Of a stretch of DNA of 64,000 bases, positions 13,396-25,900 are shown piece by piece. A program made the position numbers and the translations under genes. The DNA is from Stomorhina lunata. Lineage: Eukaryota; Arthropoda; Insecta; Diptera; Rhiniidae. Every line of letters starts with the position of its first letter. Positions within the stretch are counted from its first letter, which is position 1. The notes beneath the pieces were generated by a model. That model was not told the DNA's origin, searched no databases, and saw only the letters and a program-made list of their open reading frames with translations. Location: contig OW121744.1 of assembly GCA_933228675.1 (NCBI GenBank), positions 19,301,978 through 19,365,977 on the forward strand, read 5' to 3'.

Positions 13396-14706
13396 TTCAG
13401 TTTAGCTTAGTTCCAGTTCTTTTCTAGTTCTGTTCTAGTTCTGTTCTAGTTCTGTTCTAGTTCTGTTCTAGTTCTGTTCTAGTTCTGTTCTAGTTCTGTT
13501 CTAGTTCTGTTCTAGTTCTGTTCTAGTTCTGTTCTAGTTCTGTTCTAGTTCTGTTCTAGTTCTGTTCTAGTTCTGTTCTAGTTCTGTTCTAGTTCTGTTC
13601 TAGTTCTGTTCTAGTTCTGTTCTAGTTCTGTTCTAGTTCTGTTCTAGTTCTGTTCTAGTTCTGTTCTAGTTCTGTTCTAGTTCTGTTCTAGTTCTGTTCT
13701 AGTTCTGTTCTAGTTCTGTTCTAGTTCTGTTCTAGTTCTGTTCTAGTTCTGTTCTAGTTCTGTTCTAGTTCTGTTCTAGTTCTGTTCTAGTTCTGTTCTA
13801 GTTCTGTTCTAGTTCTGTTCTAGTTCTGTTCTAGTTCTGTTCTAGTTCTGTTCTAGTTCTGTTCTAGTTCTGTTCTAGTTCTGTTCTAGTTCTGTTCTAG
13901 TTCTGTTCTAGTTCTGTTCTAGTTCTGTTCTAGTTCTGTTCTAGTTCTGTTCTAGTTCTGTTCTAGTTCTGTTCTAGTTCTGTTCTAGTTCTGTTCTAGT
14001 TCTGTTCTAGTTCTGTTCTAGTTCTGTTCTAGTTCTGTTCTAGTTCTGTTCTAGTTCTGTTCTAGTTCTGTTCTAGTTCTGTTCTAGTTCTGTTCTAGTT
14101 CTGTTCTAGTTCTGTTCTAGTTCTGTTCTAGTTCTGTTCTAGTTCTGTTCTAGTTCTGTTCTAGTTCTGTTCTAGTTCTGTTCTAGTTCTGTTCTAGTTC
14201 TGTTCTAGTTCTGTTCTAGTTCTGTTCTAGTTCTGTTCTAGTTCTGTTCTAGTTCTGTTCTAGTTCTGTTCTAGTTCTGTTCTAGTTCTGTTCTAGTTCT
14301 GTTCTAGTTCTGTTCTAGTTCTGTTCTAGTTCTGTTCTAGTTCTGTTCTAGTTCTGTTCTAGTTCTGTTCTAGTTCTGTTCTAGTTCTGTTCTAGTTCTG
14401 TTCTAGTTATGTTCTAGTTCTGTTCTAGCTCTGTTCTAGTTCTGTTCTAGTTCTGTTCTAGTTCTGTTCTAGTTCTGTTCTAGTTCTGTTCTGTTCTGTT
14501 CTAGTTCTGTTCTAGTTCTGTTCTAGTTCTGTTCTAGTTCTGTTCTAGTTCTGTTCTAGTTCTGTTCTAGTTCTGTTCTAGTTCTGTTCTAGTTCTGTTC
14601 TAGTTCTGTTCTAGTTCTGTTCTAGTTCTGTTCTAGTTCTGTTCTAGTTCTGTTCTAGTTCTGTTCTAGTTCTGTTCTAGTTCAGTTCTAGTTCTGTTCA
14701 GTTCTA
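13396..14706 (+). repeat. 11-bp satellite (TTCTAGTTCTG)n, left arm
   Basis: The 11-base unit is repeated about 115-120 times with almost no change. The visible irregularities are TTAT near 14407, GCTCTG near 14429, a short TTCTGTTCTGTT slip near 14488, and decay in the last 25 bases. Every frame on both strands is closed by TAG, so this is not coding. Its reverse complement forms the block at 15801-17409. Confidence 0.97.
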
Positions 14707-15800
14707 TTAAAATTAATTTTCAAAAAATTTTTTATTTTTATCAGGATGATTAAGTTTTTTAGCGTTTGTTAATCTGATATTGATATATGTAATAATTTAT
14801 GTCCCAGTCCAGTCGGTCAGTCGTCCTTCTTGCCTGTGCAATTTTTATGGCATTTAAAGAAAGATGTAGAACATTTATAATCTGATCTTGTTGATTTGCA
14901 TTTTATGATTAAGTGGAGTTTATTGAAAAGTTTTATCAAAAGCAAATCATGTTCATGGAACTAGATCTTAATAAATTACTTGATTATTCTGTATTACAAA
15001 AAGTTTATTTGAAAATTTTGATCAAGAAAATATCATTTTTATTACAGTAAATTATTTTGAAGTTTGACAGGATAATCCGCGTAATATTACAAGTGTTAAA
15101 GTCAGCTTAGCACAGACTGAAAATTCTAAGATAGAAAAATTGCGCTTGTTTTTCTATATAAATTTGATAGTATTTATATGGATAAGTCAGGAATATAAGA
15201 AATCAAACGCTTCTGTTTAAGAATTTTAATAAAACTTAAACATGATGACTTTGTAAGTATAATATGAAAAAAAAAACTTAAAAATGATTGATTATAATTG
15301 AATTTGGTGTATTATATCTATAATTACATGAACAGCTACGTTTAACTGTTGAAATTATATAAATATTAACTTGTCATGATAGTTTTGATATTATTCCTAA
15401 GATTAAAAATTTAATAGTTTTGCTTAAGTTTAAGATGAAGTTAAAAAGTAATTAATTCTTAAAAATTTTCGTTACTAATTGAAACATTATGATCTTTAAC
15501 TTTTATACCATTTTTATGAGTTTAGAAAAATAATATTACTTTTCAGTTCCACTCCCTCCAATAATTAATTTTAAATGGTTTTACTCAACTCTAAAAACTG
15601 ACCACCCGTTGCGTGTTAAATGGTCATTATTGCACAAATCTGTGTAGTGGTGTAGCTGTTTTTGGTCTATTGTAATTTAACAATTCAAAGAATATTTCAG
15701 TTCCTGTTTTTTGCTAAATCACTCATCCAGAAACCTTTTAGAGCTACATCAAAAATAAAAGCTGGTATTTACATCAAAACTGATGATTTTCATCAAATCC
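14707..15800. other. 1.1 kb single-copy spacer between inverted 11-bp arrays
   Basis: AT-rich unique sequence with no recognised gene, RNA or transposon. It would form the loop of the hairpin made by the two flanking satellite arms. Confidence 0.55.
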
Positions 15801-17409
15801 GAACAGAACGGGAACAGAACTAGAACGGAACTAGAACAGAACTGGAACAGATCTAGAACAGAACTAGAATATTTAGAACTAGAACAGAACTAGAATAGAA
15901 CTAGAACAGAGCTAGAACAGAACTTGAACAGAACTAGAACAGAACTAGAACAGAACTAGAACAGAACTAGAACAGAACTAGAACAGAACTAGAATAGAAC
16001 TAGAACAGAGCTAGAACAGAACTTGAACAGAACTAGAACATTACTAGAACAGAACTAGAACAGAACTAGAACAGAACTAGAACAGAACTTGAACAGAACT
16101 AGAACAGAACTAGAACAGAACTAGAACAGAACTAGAACAGAACTAGAACAGAACTAGAACAGAACTAGAACAGAACTAGAACAGAACTAGAACAGAACTA
16201 GAACAGAACTAGAACAGAACTAGAACAGAACTAGAACAGAACTAGAACAGAACTAGAACAGAACTAGAACAGAACTAGAACAGAACTAGAACAGAACTAG
16301 AACAGAACTAGAACAGAACTAGAACAGAACTAGAACAGAACTAGAACAGAACTAGAACAGAACTAGAACAGAACTAGAACAGAACTAGAACAGAACTAGA
16401 ACAGAACTAGAACAGAACTAGAACAGAACTAGAACAGAACTAGAACAGAACTAGAACAGAACTAGAACAGAACTAGAACAGAACTAGAACAGAACTAGAA
16501 CAGAACTAGAACAGAACTAGAACAGAACTAGAACAGAACTAGAACAGAACTAGAACAGAACTAGAACAGAACTAGAACAGAACTAGAACAGAACTAGAAC
16601 AGAACTAGAACAGAACTAGAACAGAACTAGAACAGAACTAGAACAGAACTAGAACAGAACTAGAACAGAACTAGAACAGAACTAGAACAGAACTAGAACA
16701 GAACTAGAACAGAACTAGAACAGAACTAGAACAGAACTAGAACAGAACTAGAACAGAACTAGAACAGAACTAGAACAGAACTAGAACAGAACTAGAACAG
16801 AACTAGAACAGAACTAGAACAGAACTAGAACAGAACTAGAACAGAACTAGAACAGAACTAGAACAGAACTAGAACAGAACTAGAACAGAACTAGAACAGA
16901 ACTAGAACAGAACTAGAACAGAACTAGAACAGAACTAGAACAGAACTAGAACAGAACTAGAACAGAACTAGAACAGAACTAGAACAGAACTAGAACAGAA
17001 CTAGAACAGAACTAGAACAGAACTAGAACAGAACTAGAACAGAACTAGAACAGAACTAGAACAGAACTAGAACAGAACTAGAACAGAACTAGAACAGAAC
17101 TAGAACAGAACTAGAACAGAACTAGAACAGAACTAGAACAGAACTAGAACAGAACTAGAACAGAACTAGAACAGAACTAGAACAGAACTAGAACAGAACT
17201 AGAACAGAACTAGAACAGAACTAGAACAGAACTAGAACAGAACTAGAACAGAACTAGAACAGAACTAGAACAGAACTAGAACAGAACTAGAACAGAACTA
17301 GAACAGAACTAGAACAGAACTAGAACAGAACTAGAACAGAACTAGAACAGAACTAGAACAGAACTAGAACAGAACTAGAACAGAACTGAAAAAAAAACTA
17401 GAACAGAAG
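15801..17409 (-). repeat. 11-bp satellite (CAGAACTAGAA)n, right arm
   Basis: This is the exact reverse complement of the 13396-14706 unit, about 140 copies. The first 280 bases facing the spacer hold variants (GAACGGAAC, AGATCTAG, AGAATATTTAG, CAGAGCTAG, CAGAACTTG); from about 16090 to 17388 the copies are essentially identical. Decay is concentrated on the inner side. Confidence 0.97.
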
Positions 17410-18267
17410 TTAAAAAGAATTCCTTCATATTTTTGTTAATGAAGTGTTTCTAAAAATCGACTTTGCTTAGCTTTGCTATAAGTTAAAATGTATTCCAGAA
17501 TTTATTTTTCATTTCATGATTACTTACGGTTTTCCACTTTAGTAATTAATCATCATAAACATTTCTCGAAATTGTTGTATGAAATATTATTTGTAGGTAC
17601 TTTTTTTTTGTTAAGGTACTTGTACTGTAAACTATACTCTGGCGAAATTCACTTTTTTGAATTGAAGTTCTGACTATTATAGCAGCCATGATCACCGTTT
17701 GAGATCATAAATATTAAAGTGTTATGAACCTTTTTGGTTAAATGATTTTCACAGCAGAAATTGCGGTAATTTGTAATAATTAATAAATTTCATTTACTGC
17801 TATTTTAAGCACGAGGAAATGAGACTGTAAATATCCCCACATTTTTGTAAGAAAAGTCTATTGAGTACGAATTTCAAATAATATTGTAGTCCTATATTTT
17901 GTATAACATAGGGTAATTATTTTTAAAAAATTGTTTTTTTTTTCTATATTGAACGTTAATAATCTCTAAAAGAAGATTGGGTTAAATTTTGTTTTAATTC
18001 AAGTATGGTCTAAATCAAATAATTTACTTTGTATCCATGAAATATCTTAGAGATTTTGTAAGAAATATAGAATTTTATTTTTTATAAAATGACACAATTT
18101 TTGTTTTACTTATAACAAGTTGTAAAAATTTCTACGCCGTGTCATCAGTTAAGTGACATTTCTTTTTTACGTATGTATGTAAAGGTTAAAAACGAACAAA
18201 CTTTTACATTTTTGTCATTAGTAACACGAATTGAAAATATAAAGTAGTCGTTGCTTGATTTAATTAA
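17410..18267. other. Unique AT-rich DNA, no gene recognised
   Basis: A plus-strand frame of 61 codons at 17488-17673 is hydrophobic and aromatic, as expected of AT-rich random sequence. There is no other structure. Confidence 0.5.
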
Positions 18268-18966
18268 AACAAGTAGGAAAGTGCTATAGTCACTCAAGCC
18301 CGACACTACTAAGGTAAAAGGTGTTATTTTTCCTGCATAAAGACAAATATTTGTTAAATTTTGCCAAAATACAAACATTTTCTCAAAACTTATATATTTA
18401 AGCTGTTTCCGTCATTTGGACATATATGAGAGCTAGGGTCAAATGTGTACCTATTATCTCGAAATTTGGCGAATTAATTACAGTTGATTACAAAAATTGT
18501 GTATGCAAAAAATAAACTTAAAATTCCCATTATCTTCAGATTTACGAGCGTTTTAGTGATTTTTGTCTCATTGCGTTTTGACAGAAGAGTATTTGATTTA
18601 AATTGAAAAAAAAAAAATTAATATTTGTGGCCAATATATCAATTCCAGGAATTGAGACCTATGGGAGGTACCATAAATAATGGACCAATTTTGAGAAATT
18701 TCAATAGCCATGGTCCTACTATAAAAAAAAATGATCTTTGCCAAATTTCATCAAATTACCTTTAGAATTGCGACCTGTACTTTGATTACAAGGTTTACAT
18801 GGGGGTCCAGCCAGACGGACGGACTGACATCGCTAAATCGACTCAGAAAGTGATTCTAAGCCTACTGGTATTCTAAAAGGTGGAGCTAAGACAAATATTT
18901 CTATGCGTTACATACATCAGCACAAACTTATAATACCCTTTCCACCTGTGGTGGTGAAGGGTATAA
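18268..18966 (-). mobile_element. DINE-1/mini-me-like (Helentron-associated) element, copy 1
   Basis: It starts AACAAGTAGGAAAGTGCTAT, followed by a decayed form of the short hairpin seen in the other copies, and ends AATACCCTTTCCACC ... GGTGGTGAAGGGTATAA. Inside it has GACGGACGGACTGACATCGC followed by TAAATCGACTCAGAAAGTGA, next to the GTCY-type tract known from dipteran mini-me/DINE-1 repeats. It is non-coding. Identity rests on the shared hairpin, subterminal inverted repeats and tract order across three copies here (18.3, 35.6 and 56.9 kb), plus remembered resemblance to the Drosophila element. Confidence 0.75.
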
Positions 18967-19081
18967 AAAAGAAACAAGCAGACTTTGCTCAAAAAAATAA
19001 AAAGCAAAAATAATTGTTATTTTTGCTCAAAATAATAAAAGGCAGAATATATAGCCTCTTAGTTATTCTTATAGAAATAAA

Positions 19082-19406
19082 CAAGTAAGAGTGTTATATT
19101 GGGCTGTGCCGAATCTATATACTCACCATCAAATTGTGTTAAATTAAGAAACATGTCTCACATATCTTCAATCCTATTCAAAATGATGGACAAGTTCGAA
19201 AAAAGTTGTTAAGCTAGTTGATATTTTTGGTTAAATCTTTGGACTGAATTCGGTTGCAGTAGTTTTTAGTTTTTTATACAAAAGTATCTAAGTGGTTTCT
19301 CAGGTGTTTATTTCGCACAAAATTTGGTCTCATAACTGAGTATAGTTTTACATTAATAAGCTTTTTGTTGTGGTTAATAGTTAAGTAGGCGTTATCGTGG
19401 TTTCAG
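19082..19406 (-). mobile_element. Terminal part of a second Helentron-like repeat family
   Basis: It begins AACAAGTAAGAGTGTTATAT and then GGGCTGTGCC, a small stem-loop (GGC-TGT-GCC), in the same place where the DINE-like copies have their hairpin. It runs into the (GACA)n tract at 19407. The other end of the same element appears to be at 21261-21358, beyond about 1.3 kb of satellite and inverted-repeat DNA. This is inferred from structure; the family name is not known to me. Confidence 0.5.
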
Positions 19407-19978
<572 letters not shown>

Positions 19979-20860
19979 CCGAAAAATTTTCTATAAAAAT
20001 TTTTATACCGAAAAATTTTCTATTAAAATTTTTATACCGAAAAATTTTCTATAAAAATGTTTATACCGAAAAATTTTCTATAAATATTTTTATACCGAAA
20101 AATTTTCGATAAAAATTTTTATACCGAAAAATTTTCGATAAAAATTTTTATACCGAAAAATTTTCTATAAAAATTTTTATACCGAAAAATTTTCTATAAA
20201 AATTTTTATACCGAAAAATTTTCTATAAAAATTTTTATACCGAAAAATTTTCTATAAAAATTTGTATACCAAAAAATTTTCTATAAAAATTTTTATACCG
20301 AAAAATTTTCGATAAAAATTTTTATACGGAAAAAATTTTTATACCGAAAAATTTTCTATTCAAATTTTTAAGCCGAAAAATGTTCTATAAAATTTTTTAT
20401 AACGAAAAATTTTGTTTAAATTTATTTTTTAACGAAAAATTTTGCATAAATTTTTTTTGAATTAGAATTTTTTATACAAATTTGTATACCTAAAAATTTT
20501 TTAAAAAAATTTTTATGCCTTAAAATTTTCTAGAAATTTTTTTTAACGAAAAATTTTCTATAAATTTTTTTTACGAAAAATTTTCTATAAAAAATTGTAT
20601 ACCGATAATTTTCTACTAAAAGTTTTGTAGCGAAAAATTTTCTAAAAATATTTTATACCGAACAATTTCTTATAAAAATTTTATACCGAAAATTTTTCTA
20701 AAAAAATTTTTATACCGAAAAATTTTCTAAAAAAATGTTTATACCGAAAAATTTTCTATAAAAATTTGTACATGTATTGAAAAATTTTTATATCTAAAAA
20801 TTTTTGTACCAAAAAATTTTTTTTTAATTTTCTATAAAAATTTTTATACTGAAATTTTGT
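19979..20860 (-). repeat. 29-bp minisatellite CCGAAAAATTTTC..., inverted block
   Basis: The unit reads CCGAAAAATTTTCTATAAAA then ATTTTTATA (29 bases). It is uniform at 19979-20330 and decays afterwards. It is the reverse complement of the array beginning at 22949 and starts abruptly at the end of the (GACA)n tract. Confidence 0.93.
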
Positions 20861-21260
20861 TTACTACCCTCGTAACTTACACACTTCCAGAACTTGACAA
20901 GTCTACAGATACGGGACAGAGTACGGATGGAATACTTTAGTCTACCGGTAGGTTCATTGGCTGGTTGATTGGCTGGTTATTTACTTCGTTGACTAGAGTC
21001 TTAGTTGGACGCTTAGTTGCCTAGTTGGTGGTGGTTAGCTTAGTTGATTATAAGATGCAGTTGCTGTTGTAACAACTCTTCAAGTGGGATATTCATGCAC
21101 ATATGGTTTCTTGAATATTGTATATCGTATATCTGCCTTTAATACTAGTATTTTACTAACTGTGGCCCCTTTCTCTAGATGTGTCTCCCAATAGTTTACG
21201 GCAAAGCCTTAGCTGCAGCCACCACAACTTATTCTGTTCTAATTTATGAGGAATTTAATG
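20861..21260 (+). repeat. Unique-sequence inverted repeat, left arm (~400 bp)
   Basis: From TTTGTTTACTACCCTCG to GAGGAATTTAATGCA this is the inverted copy of 22513-22948, with scattered differences and a roughly 13-base extra stretch in the other copy. It includes GGTTCATTGGCTGGTTGATT and the sequence near CCCCTTTCTCTAGATGTGTC. There is no coding potential. Because the adjacent 29-bp arrays are inverted too, the total arm is over 1 kb. Confidence 0.9.
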
Positions 21261-21358
21261 CAGACAGACAGACAGACAGTTTTTGAGCCATATTAAGGAA
21301 ATTACAAACTTAATGACAACCTTAATATACCCCCATTCTGATAGTGGGTATAAAAAGT
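21261..21358 (-). mobile_element. Other end of the second Helentron-like repeat
   Basis: It starts with a short CAGA tract (21261-21280) and continues TTTTTGAGCCATATTAAGG, ending AATATACCCCCATTCTGATA then GTGGGTATAAAAA. The ATACCC ... GGGTAT terminal form parallels the DINE-like ends. It seems to be the continuation of 19082-19406, separated by inserted DNA. Confidence 0.45.
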
Positions 21359-22512
21359 GTTATAATTATATCTCGAAATTTTGCTAAGTAAAAATCTCCG
21401 TAAATTAATTTTTGTTACCAATCTTTAAGTAATTTTCTTCTTGACCGAAAAACGGACATACACACATTTCATCCTGTCCACAGAAATGTCATTTTTGTAT
21501 AAGACCACAACAAATGTCTACGCAAAAACTTGTAGCTGTAATAAGCTTGTTAGACTGGACTGAGTGACTGACATCTCAACGGTTTCAAGTTTTAAGATGT
21601 TTGATAACAATAAACTTTTATTACCCTACACCACCATAAGCGTGTAGGATATATTTGGTGTGTGCTAATGTTTACATACGTTCTTACTTGTCTCCTATGA
21701 AACTGTAAGGCAGGGTGTCCTCTAGTCAAAAATATCTTAAACTTGACAGTAACATTGCGATCGGTGTGTTTTCTGCTAACATGGGCCAGAAGGTAAACAA
21801 TTTATAAGCCTTGTAAAGACAAATGAGTTTTTAAGATATTTTATGGGAAAAAATTACTTTAAACTCTTTGGCTCCTACATGACATTTTGTGTTTTCTTTC
21901 CAAACATACATAAATACATAATTTTTGTATTTTTCTATTTTTATATTCCATGATCGTTTTTTTGCTTCTTTGTATGATTTAAGATCGAATTTTTTTATTG
22001 TTGGCAGAATGAAGGAACTTTTTTAAAACTTATGCGTAGATCATGTCACATGATTAAGCCAGGAGTAGACTTGAATGATGTTTTCCTTAGAATATTTTTT
22101 GTGGAGGTTGATGTTGTTAGGTTTTTAAATGTTTCTTTATGTTTTTGTGATTTTATAAACGACATCCATGACAAGATCGAAAGACGTACACAACTTCGAA
22201 CATGTTCGATGTTTGTGTTATTTATGCAATAAACTTTAATACATAATCTTTGTTCTAGTTTTAATAGAATGATTTCTATTTTTTTTTCTTCCGTTTTGTT
22301 TAAAGCCTGAACTTGAATTGTATTGATTGTAGGTAAAATAATAAAATAGTTAAATAAATTTACAACAACCGTTGCAGAGCGAATACAAACAAACAAACAA
22401 CCAACGAACGATCGATCGACCGAGTGGACGAAACGCGCGACTATTTCATTGTCGTTGGCCATCATCAACTTGTTTTCACGACTCCAGCTACTAAATGATG
22501 GTATTAAATAAC
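21359..22512. other. Spacer inside the inverted repeat, with a GC-richer island
   Basis: Mostly unique DNA. At 21624-21650 TACCCTACACCACC ... GTGTAGG forms a small stem reminiscent of other dipteran repeat ends. At about 22375-22500 the composition changes: GATCGATCGACCGAGTGG, GAAACGCGCGAC and GTCGTTGGCCATCATCAAC are CpG-rich beside very AT-rich DNA. On the minus strand this island contains the start of a 140-codon open frame (22468 down to 22046) with no recognised domain. Confidence 0.4.
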
Positions 22513-22948
22513 TGCATTAAATTCCTCATAAATTAGAACAGAATAAGTTGTGGTGGCTGCAGCTAAAGCTTTGCCGTAAACTATTGGGAGACACATCTAG
22601 AGAAAGGGGCCACAGTTAGTAAAATACTAGTATTAAAGGCAGATATACGATATACAATATTCAAGAAACCAGTAACTACTGTTACATGTGCATGAATATC
22701 CCACTTGGAGAGTTGTTACAACAGCAACTGCATCTTATAATCAACTAAGCTCACCACCACCAACTAGGCAACTAAGCGTCCAACTAAGACTCTAGTCAAC
22801 GAAGTAAATAACCAGCCAATCAACCATCCAATGAACATACCGGTAGACTAAAGTATTCCATCCGTACTCTGGATGTTAAGTCCCGTATCTTTCGACTTGT
22901 CAAGTTCTGGAAGTGTGTAAGCTACGAGGGTAGTAAACAAAATTTCTG
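22513..22948 (-). repeat. Unique-sequence inverted repeat, right arm
   Basis: Inverted partner of 20861-21260. Matches run from TGCATTAAATTCCTC through GTGGTGGCTGCAGCTAAAGC to CTACGAGGGTAGTAAACAAA. It differs by small indels (for example the extra GTAACTACTGTTA near 22670) and substitutions, so the duplication is not brand-new. Confidence 0.9.
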
Positions 22949-25900
22949 TATAAATATTTTTATAGCAAATTTATAAAAATTTGGTACAAAAATTTTTAGA
23001 TATAACAATTTTTCAATACATGTAAAAATTTTTATAGAAAATTTTTCGGTATAAAAATGTTTTTAGAAAATTTTTCAGTATAAAAATTTTTTTAGAAAAT
23101 TTTTCGGTATAAAATCTTTATAAGAAATTTTTCGGTATAAAATATTTTTAGAAAATTTTTCGCTACAAAAATTTCAATAGAAAATTATCGATATACAATT
23201 TCTAATAGAAAATGTTTCGGTAAAAAAAATTTCTAGAAAATTTTTCGTTAAAAAAAAAATGTTTATAGAAAATTTTTCGTTAAAAAAAATTTCCAGAAAA
23301 TTTTTTGGTATAAAAATTTTTATAGAAAATTTTTAGGTATAAAAATTTTTAGAGAAAATTTTTAGGTATAAAAATTTTTAGAGAAAATTTTTCGGCATAC
23401 AAATTTTTAGAGAAAATTTTTCGGCATAAAAATTTTTAGAGAAAATTTTTCGGCATAAAAATTTTTATAGACAATTTTTTGATATAAATATTTTTATAGA
23501 AAATTTTTGGGTACAAAAATTTTTATAGAAAATTTTTGGTATAAAATTTTTTATAGAACATTTTTAGATATAAAATTTTTTACAGAAAATCTTCCGGTAT
23601 AAATCTTTTTATAGAAAATTTTTTGCTTATAGAAAAAAATTTTTGGTATAAAATTTTTGTAGAAAATTTTTCAGTTTAAAAAATTTTATAGAAAACTTTT
23701 CGTTTATAGAAAACAATTTTTTAAAGAAAATTTTTGATAAACAATTTTTATACAAAATTTCCGGTATAAAAGTTTTTACATAAACTTTTCAATATAAAAA
23801 TTTTAATTGAAAATTTTTCGGTATAAAATTTTTAAAGAAAATTTTTTGTTATAAACAATTTTATAGAAAATTTTTTGGTATAAGAATTAAAAAAAATTGG
23901 TATAAGAATTTTGATAGTAATTTTTTTGGTATAAAAATTTTTATAGAAAATTTTTCGGTATAAAAATTTTTATAGAAAATTTTTCGGTATAAAAATTTTT
24001 ATAGAAAATTTTTTGGTATAAAAATTTTTATAGAAAAAATATTTAAATTTATTAATTTTTCGGTATAAAAATGTTTATAGAAAAATTTTCGGTATAAAAA
24101 TTTTTATAGAAAATTTTTCGGTATAAAAATTTTTATAGAAAATTTTTCGGTATAAAAATTTTTATAGAAAATTTTTTGGTAGAAAAATTTTCAGTATAAA
24201 AATTTTTATAGAAACATTTTCGGTATAAAAATTTTTATAGAACATTTTTAGATATAAAATTTTTTACAGAAAATCTTCCGGTATAAATCTTTTTATAGAA
24301 AATTTTTTGCTTATAGAAAAAAATTTTTGGTATAAAATTTTTGTAGAAAATTTTTCAGTTTAAAAAATTTTATAGAAAACTTTTCGTTTATAGAAAACAA
24401 TTTTTTAAAGAAAATTTTTGATAAACAATTTTTATACAAAATTTTCGGTATAAAAGTTTTTACATAAACTTTTCAATATAAAAATTTTAATTGAAAATTT
24501 TTCGGTATAAAATTTTTAAAGAAAATTTTTTGTTATAAAAAATTTTATAGAAAATTTTTTGGTATAAGAATTAAAAAAAAATTGGTATAAGAATTTTGAT
24601 AGTAATTTTTTTGGTATAAAAATTTTTATAGAAAATTCAGTATACAAATTTCTATTCAAAATTTTTCACTATAAACATTTTACGGTCTAAAAGTTTTTCA
24701 ATGTAAAAATTTTAAAAGAAAACTTTTTGGTATACAAATTTATTATTAAAAAAACTTTTATAAAAATTTTTCGTTAAAAAACGAAAATTTTGGTTAAAAT
24801 TTTTATACAAAATTATTCGGTATAAAAACTTTTTATTAATTTTTTCCGTATAAAAATTTTTATAGAAAATTTTTCGATATCAAAATTTTTTGATATAAGA
24901 ATTTTTAAAGAAAATTTTTCGTTAAAAAAATGTTTTTAGAAAATTTTAACCTAAAAAAAAATTTTATAAAATATTTTCGTTAAAAACAATTTTTTATGAA
25001 AAATTTTCTTTAAAAACGAGAATTTTTGGTATAAAATTTTTATGCAAAATTATTTGGTATACAAATTTTTTAGGAAATTTTTCGGTATAAAATTTGTATA
25101 GAAAATTTTTCGGTTTAATTTTTAAAGTTTTTGGTATAAGAATTTCTAAAGAAAATTTTTCGTTAAAAAAATTTTGTATAGAAATTTTTTGTTTAGAAAA
25201 GTTTTCGTTAATAAAATATTTTAAAGAAGTTTTTCGTTAAAAAATTTTTTGTTAAAAATAACATTTTTATTTAAAAAAAAAAATTTATAGAAAATTTTTT
25301 TGGTATAAAAATTTTTAAATAAAATTTTTTAGAAAAATTAGGTTTAATTAGGTTCATTTAACTTTCAAATTATTAATTTTGAAAATTTAAGTTTGAAAAT
25401 GATGACGTCCTGTGGCGGGACAGAAATTGCAATCCACTGAGCCACGCTCAAAAATAATTTTTTCAGTTTTTCTCCACAATTACTTTTCAAATTTTCAAAA
25501 TTAATAATTTGAAAGTTAAATGAACTCAAGCCTGATTAAACCTAATTTTTCAATCAATTCTAAAGTTCGAATAATTAATTACCAAATAAATAAAATTTTT
25601 TAGTGTAAGAATATTTAAATAATTTTGTGTGAAAATTTTTCTTTAAAAAACGAAAATTTTTGGTATACAATTTTTATAAAAATTTATTTGGTATACAAAT
25701 TTTTATAGGAAATTTTTCGGTATAAAACTGTTTAAAGGAAAAGTTTTTGGTATAAGAATTTCTAAAGAAAATTTTTAGTTAAAAAAAATGTTTAGAAAAT
25801 TTTTCGTTAAAACATTTTTTGTTGAAAATTTTTCGTTAAAAAAATTTTGTATAGAAAATTTTTCGTTAAAAAAAAATTTTGTGTAGAAAATTTTTCTTTA

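Noticed and set aside
13396..17409. GAAC/GTTC-rich 11-mer as heat-shock or steroid-receptor sites
   Set aside because: The half-sites run head-to-tail with an 11-base step within each arm and not in the alternating inverted pattern such sites need.
22420..22450. GAAACGCGCGAC as a second hammerhead ribozyme
   Set aside because: The CTGANGA core and pairing stems are absent upstream.
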